Below, piece after piece: positions 1 through 8,450 of a DNA stretch of 64,000 nucleotides. Numbering within the stretch: the first letter of the stretch is position 1; each line of letters opens with the position of its first letter. Below the pieces are notes generated by a model, which saw nothing but the letters and a program-made list of their open reading frames with translations, did no database searches and had not been told where the DNA came from. The DNA lies in the NCBI RefSeq assembly GCF_003570885.1, contig NZ_QXJC01000005.1, positions 124,001-188,000 of the forward strand, read 5' to 3'. The translations under genes and the position numbers were made by a program. Origin of the DNA: Simplicispira hankyongi (GTDB lineage Bacteria; Pseudomonadota; Gammaproteobacteria; Burkholderiales; Burkholderiaceae_C).

Positions 1-119
1 GGGAAGATGTTTTCATAGCCACCGTGCAGGTACGACAGGTTGCCCTTGTCGAGCGGCTTGCCCGCGGGCGTGGTGAGCTGGTAGCTGAGGGTGACGGCGG
101 TGTCCTTGGCGATGTTCAT
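1..119 (-). CDS. slyD: SlyD-like FKBP-type peptidyl-prolyl isomerase, 5' part only
   Basis: Only the first 39 codons lie in the window; the gene runs off the left edge. The reading starts MNIAKDTAVTLSYQL and continues to YLHGGYENIFP. This is the N-terminal strand of SlyD-type FKBP isomerases, which carry an inserted chaperone flap and catalyse cis-trans isomerisation of prolyl bonds in the cytosol. The start is the ATG at 119, followed by the family-typical 'AKDT-V-L-Y' pattern. Metal-binding His-rich tail, if present, is outside the window. Upstream on the same strand is a terminator and then pirin, so this gene probably has its own promoter. Confidence 0.85.
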   Translation of the reverse strand, partial: MNIAKDTAVTLSYQLTTPAGKPLDKGNLSYLHGGYENIF

Positions 120-150
120 GGGGTCTCTTGCGGAGGGAGATGGAAAAAGG

Positions 151-180
151 GAAAAAAGCGCGCGCCGTACAGCGCGCGCG
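151..180 (-). terminator. Rho-independent terminator downstream of the pirin gene
   Basis: On the minus strand two 8-base GC-only arms (GCGCGCGC at 172-179 and 158-165) flank a 6-base loop and are followed directly by a run of six T. It sits 50 bases past the pirin stop codon, so it should end that transcript before slyD. Confidence 0.75.
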
Positions 181-233
181 GTGGTGCGGACCAGGATTGT
201 CCCTGAACCCCACGGCAGGGTTGTGCCGCGCCT

Positions 234-1313
234 TCAGGCAGCAGCCGGCGCCTCGGGCCGATCGTCCGGCAGCTCGTCCTGCGCCGCACCCGGGTAGCGC
301 GCAAAGCGCCTGGCCTCGCTGCCGTGCACAGGGTCACTCGACTCCCAGGGCCAGCCGCCGAACTGGGTGCGGCGGTAGTCCTGCATGGCCTGCATGATTT
401 CCTGCTGCGTGTTCATCACAAACGGGCCGTACTGCGCCACGGGCTCGCCAATCGGCCGGCCTTGCAGCAGCAGGCATTCCACGGTGTCGGCACCGGTGTT
501 CTCCAGCAGCCAGTCCTGACCGGCCACGACTTCCAGCGCGGCGTGGCTGCGCTGCTCTGCTTCGCCGATGCGCAGGCTGGCGCCGGCAAAGAAGTACAGC
601 ATGCGCCGCGTGCCAGCGCCGGCTGCGGCGGGCAGTGTCCAGCGCGCGCCGGGTTCCAGCTTGAGCGTCCAGATGGCCACGTCGCCATTCGCTTGTGCTG
701 CCCAGGATTCGGGCGGTGGCGGCAGGGGGGCGCCCGCACCGGGGAGCGCTCCGGCCACGACGGTCACGGTCGTTGCGCGGCCGGCGTCGTCGCGGTGCAC
801 CAGGCGCGGGATCGATTCGCGCCACAGCATGGTGAAGTGCGGCGCCACCATCTTGCTCTGCGCGGGCAGGTTCAGCCAGATCTGGAACAGTTCCAGCGGG
901 TTGGGCTGGGTGGTGTCCAGCAGCGGGAACATCTCGGAATGCTGGATGCCGCGCCCGGCGGTCACCCACTGCACGTCGCCGCCGCCAAAGCGCGCTGCCG
1001 CGCCCAGCGAATCGGCGTGGTCGATCAGGCCCTTGCGCACCAGGGTCACGGTCTCGAAGCCCCGGTGCGGGTGGCCGGGGAAGCCCGGCACCACGTCGCC
1101 GTGGTACATGCTCCAGCCGTCCTTGCGGCTGAAGTCGCTGCCAATTTGGCGGCCTTCGAGCGGCACCGCCGGACCGCGCTCGGCGTTGCCGGCAGGGTAA
1201 GCGTCGTCGTGGTGGGCGCAGAACAGGAACGGGTCCAGCGTGGGCCACAGCGGACCGAGCGGCTGGCTTTGCAGGATGGGGGAGGCGGTGACAGGGGCAG
1301 TAGGGGAAGACAT
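234..1313 (-). CDS. Pirin family protein
   Basis: 359 aa. Two cupin folds expected; the N-terminal pirin metal site is clear: HPHRGFETVTLV, then QWVTAGRGIQHSEM, which supplies the His-His-His-Glu iron ligands known from pirins. Some bacterial pirins have quercetin 2,3-dioxygenase activity, others bind regulators or enzymes; the substrate here cannot be read from sequence. The start at 1313 (MSSPTAPVT) is chosen over a longer frame because AGGAG lies 7 bases upstream. Monocistronic, closed by a strong hairpin terminator at 151-180. Confidence 0.9.
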   Translation of the reverse strand: MSSPTAPVTASPILQSQPLGPLWPTLDPFLFCAHHDDAYPAGNAERGPAVPLEGRQIGSDFSRKDGWSMYHGDVVPGFPGHPHRGFETVTLVRKGLIDHADSLGAAARFGGGDVQWVTAGRGIQHSEMFPLLDTTQPNPLELFQIWLNLPAQSKMVAPHFTMLWRESIPRLVHRDDAGRATTVTVVAGALPGAGAPLPPPPESWAAQANGDVAIWTLKLEPGARWTLPAAAGAGTRRMLYFFAGASLRIGEAEQRSHAALEVVAGQDWLLENTGADTVECLLLQGRPIGEPVAQYGPFVMNTQQEIMQAMQDYRRTQFGGWPWESSDPVHGSEARRFARYPGAAQDELPDDRPEAPAAA

Positions 1314-1483
1314 GGCGAACTCCTGGTTGGGCGCCACCCATGCGCAGGTGGCCACGCTGCGCAGATGGGGTGCCTTGCGTGCAAGAAAAGGCGCAGTGTG
1401 TGGAACGCTGCAGTGCGCGGGCCAGGACAGCACGGCGCAGCGCAGGACGCTGCAGGCAGCGAAATTTTATAGAAAATAAGACG

Positions 1484-1515
1484 ATAGCGCTTTATACATA
1501 AGCGCATACAGCTAT
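1484..1515 (+). repeat. Dispersed AGCGCTT..AAGCGC palindromic repeat, copy 1
   Basis: ATAGCGCTTTATACATAAGC followed by GCATACAGCTAT. Copy of the window-wide repeat (inverted AGCGCTT/AAGCGC core, then conserved AGCTAT end). It lies in the 222-base gap between the MFS 3' end and the pirin start; nothing else is visible in that gap. Confidence 0.8.
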
Positions 1516-1535
1516 ATAAACAATAGCAAAATAAT

Positions 1536-2990
1536 TCAATGGGCCAGCGGCGCGCCGCCCAGCGTGGCCGGGGGCGCGGCTGCTGGCCGCAGTGCAAAGC
1601 TTCCCAGTGCCGCAGCCACCAGTGCTGCGCATGCCGCTGCGGCAAAGGCCAGCCGGTAACCGCCATGCAGTGCGTCCGCGAGGGTGCGGCCGCTGGCGAG
1701 CAAGGCACCGGTGCGTGCGTCGGCAAGGCTCGCGAGCACGGCCAGCCCCAGCGCCCCGCCCATCATGAAGGCGGTATTGACCACACCCGAGGCAAGCCCG
1801 GAATCTTCCGGGTTCACCTCGCCCATCGCGGCGAGCAGCAACGGGTTGAGGGCGATGCCCGCGCCCACCCCCAGCAGCAGCATGCCCGGCAGCACATGCG
1901 GGATGAACTGTCCTTGCACGGGTGCCAGGGCGAACCAGGCGAGGCCGAGTGCCGCCATCAACAGGCCGGCCCCCAAGGTCGGGCGTATGCCAAAGCGCAG
2001 CACCACCCAGGCCGACAGCCCGAGCGAGCACGTCGCCATGATGAGGTTCGCAGGCAGGAAAGCGAGTCCGACCTGCATGGGGCTGTAACCGAGCACCCGC
2101 TGCAGGTACAAAGCCGACAGAAAGAACCACGCGAACATGGCGGCCGCCCAGAGCACGCCAATGGCGCTTGAAAGCGACAAGTTGCGCAGACGCAGGAGCG
2201 CCAGAGGCACCAGCGGCGCGGGCACCCGCGCCTGCAGCCACACAAAGAGGGCCAACAGCGCGGCGGCACTGGCCAGCAGCACCAGCGAGCGCGCGGAGGT
2301 CCAGCCGGCCTGGTTGCCGTTGACGATGGCGTACACCGCGAGCATCAGCGCCATGGTGACCGTGGCGGCCCCGGCGACATCCAGCGCTTGCCCGTGGGCT
2401 TGGCCGGGGGTATCGGGCAGCATCGCGCGGCAGGCGAGGTAAATGGCGGCGCCGACCGGAAGGTTCACCAGAAATACCCAATGCCAGCTGAGTAGGCTCG
2501 TCAGCACACCTCCCAGGAGCACCCCCACACTGCCGCCGCCCGCGCAGACAAAGCCATACACGCCCATGGCGCGTGCGCGCTCCGCCGGTTCGGAAAATAA
2601 CGTCATGATGAGCGACAGCGCCACGGCCGACACCACCGCGCCGCCCACGCCCTGGAGCGCACGCGCGGCCACCAGTAGCGCCTGCGTTTGCGCCAGCCCG
2701 CAGGCCAGCGACGCCAACGTAAACCCCGCGATGCCAAGCAGGAACAGCCTGCGCTGGCCGTACAAATCGCCCAGGCGCCCCCCCAGCAAGAGAAAGCCGC
2801 CGAAAGTCAGCATGTAGGCGTTGACCACCCAGACAAGCGAGGTCTCGGTAAAGCCCAAATCTGCGCGAATGCTGGGCAAGGCGACGTTGACGATGGTGGT
2901 GTCGAGCACGATCATCAACTCGCCCAGGCACAGCAGAATGAGGGCGCTCCAGCGCTGGCGCGGGGTGAGTGGGATAGGGATGGAGGTCAT
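1536..2990 (-). CDS. MFS drug transporter, DHA2 (EmrB/QacA) family
   Basis: 484 aa, strongly hydrophobic with about 14 predicted membrane segments. The first helix carries LDTTIVNVALPSI (DHA2 motif D1), followed by GRLGDLYGQRRLF (MFS motif A, residues ~75-90) and ALQGVGGAVV (motif C, diagnostic for proton antiporters). It should export hydrophobic toxic compounds in exchange for protons across the inner membrane. The start at 2990 (MTSIPIPL) puts TM1 at the expected distance; a 16-codon longer frame has no family support. No membrane-fusion partner is adjacent. Confidence 0.88.
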   Translation of the reverse strand: MTSIPIPLTPRQRWSALILLCLGELMIVLDTTIVNVALPSIRADLGFTETSLVWVVNAYMLTFGGFLLLGGRLGDLYGQRRLFLLGIAGFTLASLACGLAQTQALLVAARALQGVGGAVVSAVALSLIMTLFSEPAERARAMGVYGFVCAGGGSVGVLLGGVLTSLLSWHWVFLVNLPVGAAIYLACRAMLPDTPGQAHGQALDVAGAATVTMALMLAVYAIVNGNQAGWTSARSLVLLASAAALLALFVWLQARVPAPLVPLALLRLRNLSLSSAIGVLWAAAMFAWFFLSALYLQRVLGYSPMQVGLAFLPANLIMATCSLGLSAWVVLRFGIRPTLGAGLLMAALGLAWFALAPVQGQFIPHVLPGMLLLGVGAGIALNPLLLAAMGEVNPEDSGLASGVVNTAFMMGGALGLAVLASLADARTGALLASGRTLADALHGGYRLAFAAAACAALVAAALGSFALRPAAAPPATLGGAPLAH

Positions 2991-3132
2991 GCGGCGGGCG
3001 AATGCTATGGGAAATCGTTGCGGCGTACCTGCTGCCAACGCCCCAATGGGGCCGCCCCCTGCGCGGGACGACCTGCAATCTCCATCAAAGCTCCGCCCTT
3101 TTGCAGCGCTTTGTCATGTGCGTGGGCTGCAG

Positions 3133-3762
3133 TCACGCACGCACATAGCGCAGGTGGGTCGCCTCTGGAGTGCTGAGTACCCTGTCGATTTGAAACAGCG
3201 GTCCCGGGTCGCGCAGGTTCTCGAAGAGACGCCGCCCCCCGCCGAAGAACACGGGGGCCAGGGCGATTTCCAACTCGTCGACGAGACCTAGATTGAGGTA
3301 CTGCTGGATGACGTCTGCACCACCCGAGATGCGAATATCGCGATCGCCTGCAGATTGTTGGGCCTGCTCCAGAGCCCGCTCCGGGCCATCGTGAACGAAG
3401 TAGAACGTCGTTCCCCCCGGCCGGGCCCACGGTTCGCGTCTTTCGTGGGTGAGCACGTAGACCGGCGTATGAAAAGGAGCCTCCTCAGGCCATGCCACTT
3501 CACCTTGCTCGAACATTTTCTTGCCCATGATATTGGCGCCAGTGCGCTCCATGGTGTGGCGAACCATGTCATTCACCGGACCAGTCTCTCCGCCTGATCC
3601 GAATTGCAGGGTCTCTCGGAAGTACTGCTGCTTGAGAAGCCAAGCCATCATCGCACCCCACTTTGCGCCCCAGTTCTTGTAATCAGGCTGGTCCATGGTC
3701 ATCCCTTCGGGCGCCATGTAGCCATCGAGGCTAAGTCCAATGTTGACAAATATTTTGCTCAT
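3133..3762 (-). CDS. Dihydrofolate reductase-family protein (RibD C-terminal domain type)
   Basis: 209 aa. Starts MSKIFVNIGLSLDGYMA, the beta-strand/active-loop start of the DHFR-like RibD_C superfamily, and has the conserved nucleotide-binding pieces NIMGKKMFE, RISGGADVIQQYL and DELEIALAPVFFGGG. Such stand-alone proteins (YwjB/YyaP-like) are NADPH-dependent reductases of unknown substrate; no trimethoprim-type DHFR role is implied. The 187 bases between its start and the next gene contain no recognisable gene. Confidence 0.85.
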   Translation of the reverse strand: MSKIFVNIGLSLDGYMAPEGMTMDQPDYKNWGAKWGAMMAWLLKQQYFRETLQFGSGGETGPVNDMVRHTMERTGANIMGKKMFEQGEVAWPEEAPFHTPVYVLTHERREPWARPGGTTFYFVHDGPERALEQAQQSAGDRDIRISGGADVIQQYLNLGLVDELEIALAPVFFGGGRRLFENLRDPGPLFQIDRVLSTPEATHLRYVRA

Positions 3763-3949
3763 GATTTCCTATGCAAATATCCGCATGGCGGTCTGATTGG
3801 CGGCGTTTCTCAGCGCGCCTTCGACTTCGAACGATGCCGCGCCGCAGGCCGGGGCAAGGGGTGCGTAATGCCGGGCCCCATCACCTGCCGGGCATCCGAT
3901 TGCGGCACCAGCAAAGGGATCATGGCCGCGCGCCTTTCTGGCGTTTCGC

Positions 3950-4372
3950 TTATTGCGGCACCATCACCATCCAGTGCACGCCAAAGCGGTCGTGCACCAT
4001 GCCAAAAGCGGGCGAGAAAAACGTTTTCGCCATGGGCATGGTCACTTGCCCGCCCTCGGCCAGTGCGTCGAACCAGCGCCGCGCCTGTGACTCGTCGGCA
4101 GTGGTGAGCGAGAGCGCGATGCCGGCAAACGAGGGCTGGCCCGACGCCATGCCGTCGGAAGCCATCAGCTGCGTGCTGCCCACGGTGAAGTCGGCGTGCA
4201 TGACCTTGTCGCCCGCCGGAGCGGCACAGCCGGGCGGCGGCGTTTGCGGGTCGGGGTTGTCGCTGTAGCGCATCAGCATGCCGCGTTTGGCGCCCAGCGC
4301 CTTCTCGTAAAAAGCCAGGGCCTCCTCGCAGCGGCCTTCGAAGAACAGATAGGGTTGCACCTGGATGGTCAT
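3950..4372 (-). CDS. VOC-family protein, PhnB/glyoxalase-like
   Basis: 140 aa. Reads MTIQVQPYLFFEGRCEEALA then FYEKALGAK, and ends with FGMVHDRFGVHWMV, the PhnB-like (3-demethylubiquinone-9 methyltransferase fold) subfamily of the vicinal oxygen chelate proteins. These form dimers of paired beta-alpha-beta-beta-beta units. The start at 4372 is favoured by GAGGAG about 8 bases upstream. Transcribed divergently from the TetR gene and probably controlled by it, since a perfect 12-base palindrome lies just upstream. Confidence 0.88.
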   Translation of the reverse strand: MTIQVQPYLFFEGRCEEALAFYEKALGAKRGMLMRYSDNPDPQTPPPGCAAPAGDKVMHADFTVGSTQLMASDGMASGQPSFAGIALSLTTADESQARRWFDALAEGGQVTMPMAKTFFSPAFGMVHDRFGVHWMVMVPQ

Positions 4373-4410
4373 GGAAAAACTCCTCATCAATAGGGGGACA
4401 TGCGCCACAG

Positions 4411-4443
4411 CCACCATTTGTGGACGGCGTACACAAATGGTGG
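4411..4443. promoter_or_regulatory. Candidate TetR operator, perfect 12+12 palindrome
   Basis: CCACCATTTGTG at 4411-4422 is the exact reverse complement of CACAAATGGTGG at 4432-4443, with a 9-base spacer. It lies in the 108-base divergent gap between the VOC gene and the TetR gene, where an autoregulatory operator controlling both directions would be expected. Confidence 0.75.
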
Positions 4444-4453
4444 CAGAGAAAAT

Positions 4454-4478
4454 GGACGCTGTCTACAATCAAGCGTCC
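4454..4478 (+). promoter_or_regulatory. Second inverted repeat overlapping the probable -10 of the TetR gene
   Basis: GGACGCT (4454-4460) and AGCGTCC (4472-4478) form a perfect 7-base inverted repeat. The spacer holds TACAAT (4464-4469), a good -10 hexamer 11 bases before the TetR ATG. If used, the transcript would be almost leaderless. No clear -35 is visible. Confidence 0.45.
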
Positions 4479-4480
4479 CC

Positions 4481-5119
4481 ATGAGTGAAAAAATGCGTAA
4501 CCCGGCTCCCCGCAGCACCTACCGCCATGGCGATTTGCGCCGTGCGCTGCTGGAAGCCGGCGTCGCCCTGGCGCGGGGTGGCGGCCCCACAGCGGTGGTG
4601 CTGCGCGAAGCCACGCGGCGCGCCGGAGTGGCGCCCAACGCCGCCTACCGGCACTTCGCCAACCGGGAGGATTTGCTCGGCGCGGTGCGCGCGGAAGCGG
4701 TGGCCGCCGTCGGCCGCGCGATGGAGGCCGAATACCGCGCCGTGCCTGCCGAAGGCAGTGCGGCAGTGCAAGCCCATGCGCGGGTGCGCGCCGTAGGCCG
4801 GGGCTACCTGCGTTTCGCATTCGCCGAAACCGGATTGTTCCGTACCGCATTCGGCGGCCCGTTCACGGTGGCGCCCGATGCCGCCGCGTCGGGCGCCAGC
4901 GGCCACAACCCTTTTGGGCATCTGAACGCCGCGCTGGATGCCTTGGTGGCTGCCGGTGCGATGCCGCCAGAGCGCCGCCCAGGCGCGGAATTCTTGGCGT
5001 GGTCCACCGTGCACGGGCTGGCCCTGCTGGCGCTCGACGGCCCGCTGCAAGGCATGCCACCGCAGGCGCTCGATGCGCTGAGCGAGCGTCTGCTCGACAT
5101 GGTGGAGCGTGGCTTGTAG
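4481..5119 (+). CDS. TetR/AcrR family transcriptional regulator
   Basis: 212 aa. The N-terminal HTH reads YRHGDLRRALLEAGVALA ... VVLREATRRAGVAPNAAYRHF then ANREDLL, the standard TetR DNA-binding signature; the C-terminal part resembles TetR_C_33/WHG-type ligand domains (RFAFAETGLFRTAF, AWSTVHGLALL). It should repress in the absence of ligand. Start ATG at 4481 fits the usual ~10-residue lead before the HTH. Two inverted repeats in the divergent promoter are the likely operators. Confidence 0.9.
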   Translation: MSEKMRNPAPRSTYRHGDLRRALLEAGVALARGGGPTAVVLREATRRAGVAPNAAYRHFANREDLLGAVRAEAVAAVGRAMEAEYRAVPAEGSAAVQAHARVRAVGRGYLRFAFAETGLFRTAFGGPFTVAPDAAASGASGHNPFGHLNAALDALVAAGAMPPERRPGAEFLAWSTVHGLALLALDGPLQGMPPQALDALSERLLDMVERGL

Positions 5120-5168
5120 AGGTGTAGCGCCCGTTCGTGCATCCAGCGCGCGATGGCGCCTTTAGCTT

Positions 5169-6041
5169 TCAGCGTCTGCGCACCAGCAAGGCCACGCCGG
5201 CAGCCGTCATCGCCGTGCCGACCACGGTGGCCGTGGTGATGCTTTCGCCAAAGAGCAGCCAGGCCATCAGCGCAGTGCAGGGCGGCACCAGGTACATCAG
5301 GCTGGTGACGGCGGTGGCCGCGCCGCGCTGGATCAGCAGATACAAGAGCGAGCTGCCTCCCAGCGTCAGCACCAGCACCGACCAGGCCAGCGCGCCGACC
5401 AACTCGGCGTTCCAGCGCACGGTCTCAACCTCCAGCAGCGCCAAGGGCAAGGTGGCGAGCAGCGCAGCCGCAAGCTGCACCGTGCTCGCGGTGCGCACGT
5501 CGCACGGCGCCACATGGCGCTTCTGGTACAGCGTGCCGCAGGTGATGGAGGCGAGCGCCAGAATACCCAGCGCCAGGCTCCCCAGCGACGCTTCATGGCC
5601 CGTTTCCAGCTTGTGCGACACCACCAGCACCAGCCCACCCAGGCCCAGCGCGAGCCCGACCCACTGCAGCCGGGTCACATAGCCGCCTCGCGCCGAGATC
5701 CAGGTGGCGGTGAGCAGCGGCTGCAGGCCGACGACGAGCGCAATCAGCCCCGCACCCATGCCCCCCTTCACGGCCGCCCAGACACCCCCGAGGTAGCCGC
5801 CCTGCATCAGCAGGCCCGTGACGGTCAGGTGCGCGAACGCCAGGCGCCCCTTCGGCCACGGCACGCGTGCCAGCACAATCCATGGCAAAAAACAGGCGAT
5901 GGAGAGCGCATAGCGCATTGCCAGAAACGTCATTGGCGGCGCATGGGGCATGCCATAGCGCGCGACGATGAAGCCGGTGCTCCACACGGCCACGAACACT
6001 GCCGGCATGGCGCGCACCCACGCGCTGGAGCCGTGCTTCAT
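5169..6041 (-). CDS. EamA/DMT-family membrane transporter
   Basis: 290 aa, ten hydrophobic segments in two EamA repeats. Conserved pieces include the first-helix region VAVWSTGFIVARYGMPHAPP and VGLQPLLTA, and in the second half LYLVPPCTALMAWLLFGE, the DMT signature with a Pro and terminal Glu. Likely exports small metabolites. Its ATG overlaps the upstream gene's stop as ATGA (6038-6041), so translation is probably coupled; last gene of a three-gene minus-strand operon beginning at 6915. Confidence 0.9.
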   Translation of the reverse strand: MKHGSSAWVRAMPAVFVAVWSTGFIVARYGMPHAPPMTFLAMRYALSIACFLPWIVLARVPWPKGRLAFAHLTVTGLLMQGGYLGGVWAAVKGGMGAGLIALVVGLQPLLTATWISARGGYVTRLQWVGLALGLGGLVLVVSHKLETGHEASLGSLALGILALASITCGTLYQKRHVAPCDVRTASTVQLAAALLATLPLALLEVETVRWNAELVGALAWSVLVLTLGGSSLLYLLIQRGAATAVTSLMYLVPPCTALMAWLLFGESITTATVVGTAMTAAGVALLVRRR

Positions 6042-6649
6042 TTCACCGGTTCAGGCGCGCGTCGCACGAAGGCAATGGCGAGCCCTTGTTCGGTCACCGT
6101 GATGGGGCCCGGCTGCAGGCCGAGGCCGTCGAGCAGCGCCAGATCCTTGGGCTCCAGACGGTGCAGCACCACTTCGCCCAGTGCGCGCCGCGCCAGCCGC
6201 GGTGCCCAGGCGTGCAACAGGGCGGCGACGGCAGGGTCCAGGCCTTCGATCTCCAGGCTTTGCAGGGCGATGTCGTGGGCGCGCAGCGTGTGGTCGCGCG
6301 GCTCGTAGCGCAGGCCGAATTCGACTTCCAGCATGCCCTGGCCGGGCGTGTCCACTGCGGGACCGCTGAGCACGGCGGGCACCCGTGCGCGCAGGCGGTT
6401 GGCTTCAGGCCGCAGCACCAACAGGGGCGCCTGCAGTTCCAGCGTCGCGAGCCCGGCGAGCGGAAAGCGACGCGGAAAGCGCTCGCTGAGCATCGCCTGC
6501 AACGCGACCAGCGGCACCGTGTAGCTCGAAATCCCCATGCCGGCACAGGCAGGGCGCAGCCCGGTCAGTACCAGCACAGCCGCAGCTCCTGCCTGGATGA
6601 GCCAGCGCCGCCGGCTCGGGCCGGTGGGCCCGCAGAGGGCGTGGCGCAT
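6038..6649 (-). CDS. DUF1439 exported protein
   Basis: 203 aa. The N-terminus has RRR followed by a hydrophobic stretch and a cleavage-like ACAG (signal peptide, residues ~1-35). The mature part (VPLVALQAMLSERFPRRFPL ... FGLRYEPRDHTLRAHDIAL) matches the DUF1439/YceB-like family of periplasmic or lipoprotein beta-sheet proteins of unknown function. No lipobox Cys is seen at the cleavage point (the nearby Cys precedes AG rather than following an L-x-G pattern), so it may be soluble in the periplasm. Couples to the transporter gene through ATGA. Confidence 0.75.
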   Translation of the reverse strand: MRHALCGPTGPSRRRWLIQAGAAAVLVLTGLRPACAGMGISSYTVPLVALQAMLSERFPRRFPLAGLATLELQAPLLVLRPEANRLRARVPAVLSGPAVDTPGQGMLEVEFGLRYEPRDHTLRAHDIALQSLEIEGLDPAVAALLHAWAPRLARRALGEVVLHRLEPKDLALLDGLGLQPGPITVTEQGLAIAFVRRAPEPVK

Positions 6650-6657
6650 TGTGGCCT

Positions 6658-6915
6658 TCAGCGCCCCACCACGGCCCAGCCGGCGCGCTGGTCGCGCTTG
6701 TCGTTGGTGTATTCCCAGGCGGTGCCGCAGCGCTCGCAGACATGGCGCGTCACGGTCACCACGTGGCCGCCGTGCTCCTCGCGGCGGTGGCCGCCTTGCA
6801 CCAGCTCGGCGTGACCGGGCGCGCGGCGCCAGTTGCGCTGGATGCCGGCGCAGGCTTCGCACAGCTCCATTTTCTTGAGTTCGCTCTCGCGGGCGGGGTC
6901 TTTGCCGGGCGTCAT
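6658..6915 (-). CDS. Small Cys-rich (zinc-ribbon-like) hypothetical protein
   Basis: 85 aa. Two Cys pairs, CEACAGIQ near residue 19 and CERCGTAWEY near residue 60, with an intervening His-rich stretch (GHRREEHGGH), suggest a zinc ribbon. I do not recognise a named family. The stop is 8 bases before the DUF1439 start and the gene leads the operon, preceded by a GAGAAAG-type ribosome site. Confidence 0.6.
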   Translation of the reverse strand: MTPGKDPARESELKKMELCEACAGIQRNWRRAPGHAELVQGGHRREEHGGHVVTVTRHVCERCGTAWEYTNDKRDQRAGWAVVGR

Positions 6916-7007
6916 AGGGGTCTTTCTCTGGGTGGGCGGGAGCAGGGTGGCGGGATGGCACTGTACGCCAGAGCGCGGCAGGCGGCAGGAATATGAATGA
7001 AAATGCT

Positions 7008-7041
7008 GCCTGGCGCTTATCCAATAAGCGCGTGCAGCTAT
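7008..7041 (+). repeat. Dispersed palindromic repeat, copy 2
   Basis: CTGCCTGGCGCTTATCCAAT then AAGCGCGTGCAGCTAT. It ends 5 bases before the AAGGAG ribosome site of the glycosylase gene, so its hairpin would lie in that gene's 5' leader. Confidence 0.85.
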
Positions 7042-7056
7042 ATTTTAAGGAGCATT

Positions 7057-7644
7057 ATGGCAACGCCGGACCCCCTGGAGCCTGCCGACATCGACTTCGG
7101 CGCTGATTCAAGCGAGGTCGCGCGGCGGCTGATTGGCGTGACGCTGCTGGTCGATGGCGTCGGTGGCCGCATTGTCGAAACTGAAGCCTATGACCAGCAA
7201 GACCCGGCCTCGCACACCTACACCGGCCCCTCGGCGCGCAACGCCGCCATGTTTGGGCCGCCTGGGCATGTCTATGTGTACCGCTCCTACGGCCTGCACT
7301 GGTGCATGAACCTGGTCTGCCGTGAGGCCGGCCATGGCGCGGGGGTGCTGCTGCGTGCCTTGGAGCCTACGCAGGGGCTGGAGGTGATGCGTGCGCGCCG
7401 CGGCCTGCAAGACCCGCGCCTGCTCTGCGCCGGCCCAGGGCGCCTGGCGCAGGCCCTGGGCGTGGACCACAGCTGGAACCATCGCCCCGTGCAGCCGCCC
7501 ACCTTCGCCTTGCGGTGGGATGGGCAGCCTGCGGACGTGCTGGCCGGGCCGCGCATCGGCATCAGCAAGGCGGTGGAGACGCCCTGGCGCTTTGGCGAGC
7601 GCGGCTCGCGCTACCTGAGCCGGGGGTTTGGGCGCGGTGCGTAG
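7057..7644 (+). CDS. DNA-3-methyladenine glycosylase, AAG/MPG family
   Basis: 195 aa. Removes alkylated purines from DNA by flipping them into a pocket. Diagnostic pieces are RIVETEAY (the Glu is the catalytic base), SHTYTGPSARNAAMFGPPGH and VYVYRSYGLHWCMNLV, plus CAGPGRLAQALG near residue 128, as in human AAG and Bacillus AAG. Length matches bacterial members. The start at 7057 has AAGGAG 5 bases upstream; a longer frame would run through the repeat. Confidence 0.93.
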   Translation: MATPDPLEPADIDFGADSSEVARRLIGVTLLVDGVGGRIVETEAYDQQDPASHTYTGPSARNAAMFGPPGHVYVYRSYGLHWCMNLVCREAGHGAGVLLRALEPTQGLEVMRARRGLQDPRLLCAGPGRLAQALGVDHSWNHRPVQPPTFALRWDGQPADVLAGPRIGISKAVETPWRFGERGSRYLSRGFGRGA

Positions 7645-7661
7645 GAGGCGCGCCCCGACGC

Positions 7662-8450
7662 CTATGTCGCCTGGTCAGCCGCGCACAGCGCCTGCAAGCG
7701 CAGGTGCGGCTCGCAGGCAGCATCCACCGGCAACTGGTGTTTGGCCTGCAGGTAGTGGTGGGTGAACACCTCCAGCCAAGCCTCCAGCACCGCGCCGGCC
7801 TGTTCGTCGCCCGCCAGCGCCAGGCACAGCGCGGCGACTTCGGCGGTGCAGAAATGGTCGGCCCGGGTAGAGCGGCGCAACTGGTAGCGGGAGAGCTGAT
7901 CGGGTTGCAGGCTGAGCACTGGCAGCGCGTCGAGGTACGGGCTCTTGCGGAACATCTTGCGCGCCTCGGGCCAGGTGGCGTCGAGCAGGACGAAGAGTGG
8001 GCGCCGTGCAAGCGTACCGCCGCCCGCTTGCGGTGCTTGCCGTACCTGCGTCACCACCCGCTCAGGCGCCACGAACTCGCCGGGGAACACCACAAAAGGC
8101 TGCCACTGCGGGTCGGCCAGCAGCGCCAGCAAGGCCGGGTCCACCTCGGTGCGCGTCCAGCCGAAGGCAAAGGTGTCGGCCACCACGTCGGCGATCAGCC
8201 AGCCGGTGTTGCTGGGTTTGAGGGGCTCGATGTCCGCCATCAGCAGGCAGACGCCGGCGCGCGTCGGCGTCTGCGGGCGCAGCGCGCACAGGCAGTGGCT
8301 GGGCACCAGGCGGCAGCCGGGGCAGCGCTCGCCCTTGGGGCCGCCGCGCGCCAGAAACGGCTTGGCGCTGCGCGCCAGGCGGGCGGTTCTCAGCCTAGAA
8401 ACGGCGTGCGGCACGGCAGGTGTGCTTGGCGCGCTCGTGCCTTCAGCCAC
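7662..8450 (-). CDS. tapT: tRNA-uridine aminocarboxypropyltransferase (DTW domain)
   Basis: 262 aa. The DxTW motif is LLDATWPEARKM (residues ~150-161), which defines the TapT/YfiP/TuaA family that transfers the 3-amino-3-carboxypropyl group of SAM to U47 of tRNA (acp3U). An N-terminal zinc-type cluster, CPGCRLVPSHCLC, is as in family members. The GTG start at 8450 overlaps the stop of the methyltransferase by eight bases (GTGGCTGA), so it is the third gene of a coupled operon. The first ~35 residues (APSTPAVPHAV...) are not conserved, and a later start cannot be excluded. Confidence 0.88.
   Translation of the reverse strand: MAEGTSAPSTPAVPHAVSRLRTARLARSAKPFLARGGPKGERCPGCRLVPSHCLCALRPQTPTRAGVCLLMADIEPLKPSNTGWLIADVVADTFAFGWTRTEVDPALLALLADPQWQPFVVFPGEFVAPERVVTQVRQAPQAGGGTLARRPLFVLLDATWPEARKMFRKSPYLDALPVLSLQPDQLSRYQLRRSTRADHFCTAEVAALCLALAGDEQAGAVLEAWLEVFTHHYLQAKHQLPVDAACEPHLRLQALCAADQAT

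Noticed and set aside
324-1472. Long plus-strand open frame opposite the pirin gene (and many similar long shadows, e.g. opposite topB and hom)
   Set aside because: High GC produces long antisense frames; these lack family motifs and ribosome sites, while the opposite strand has a complete recognised protein.
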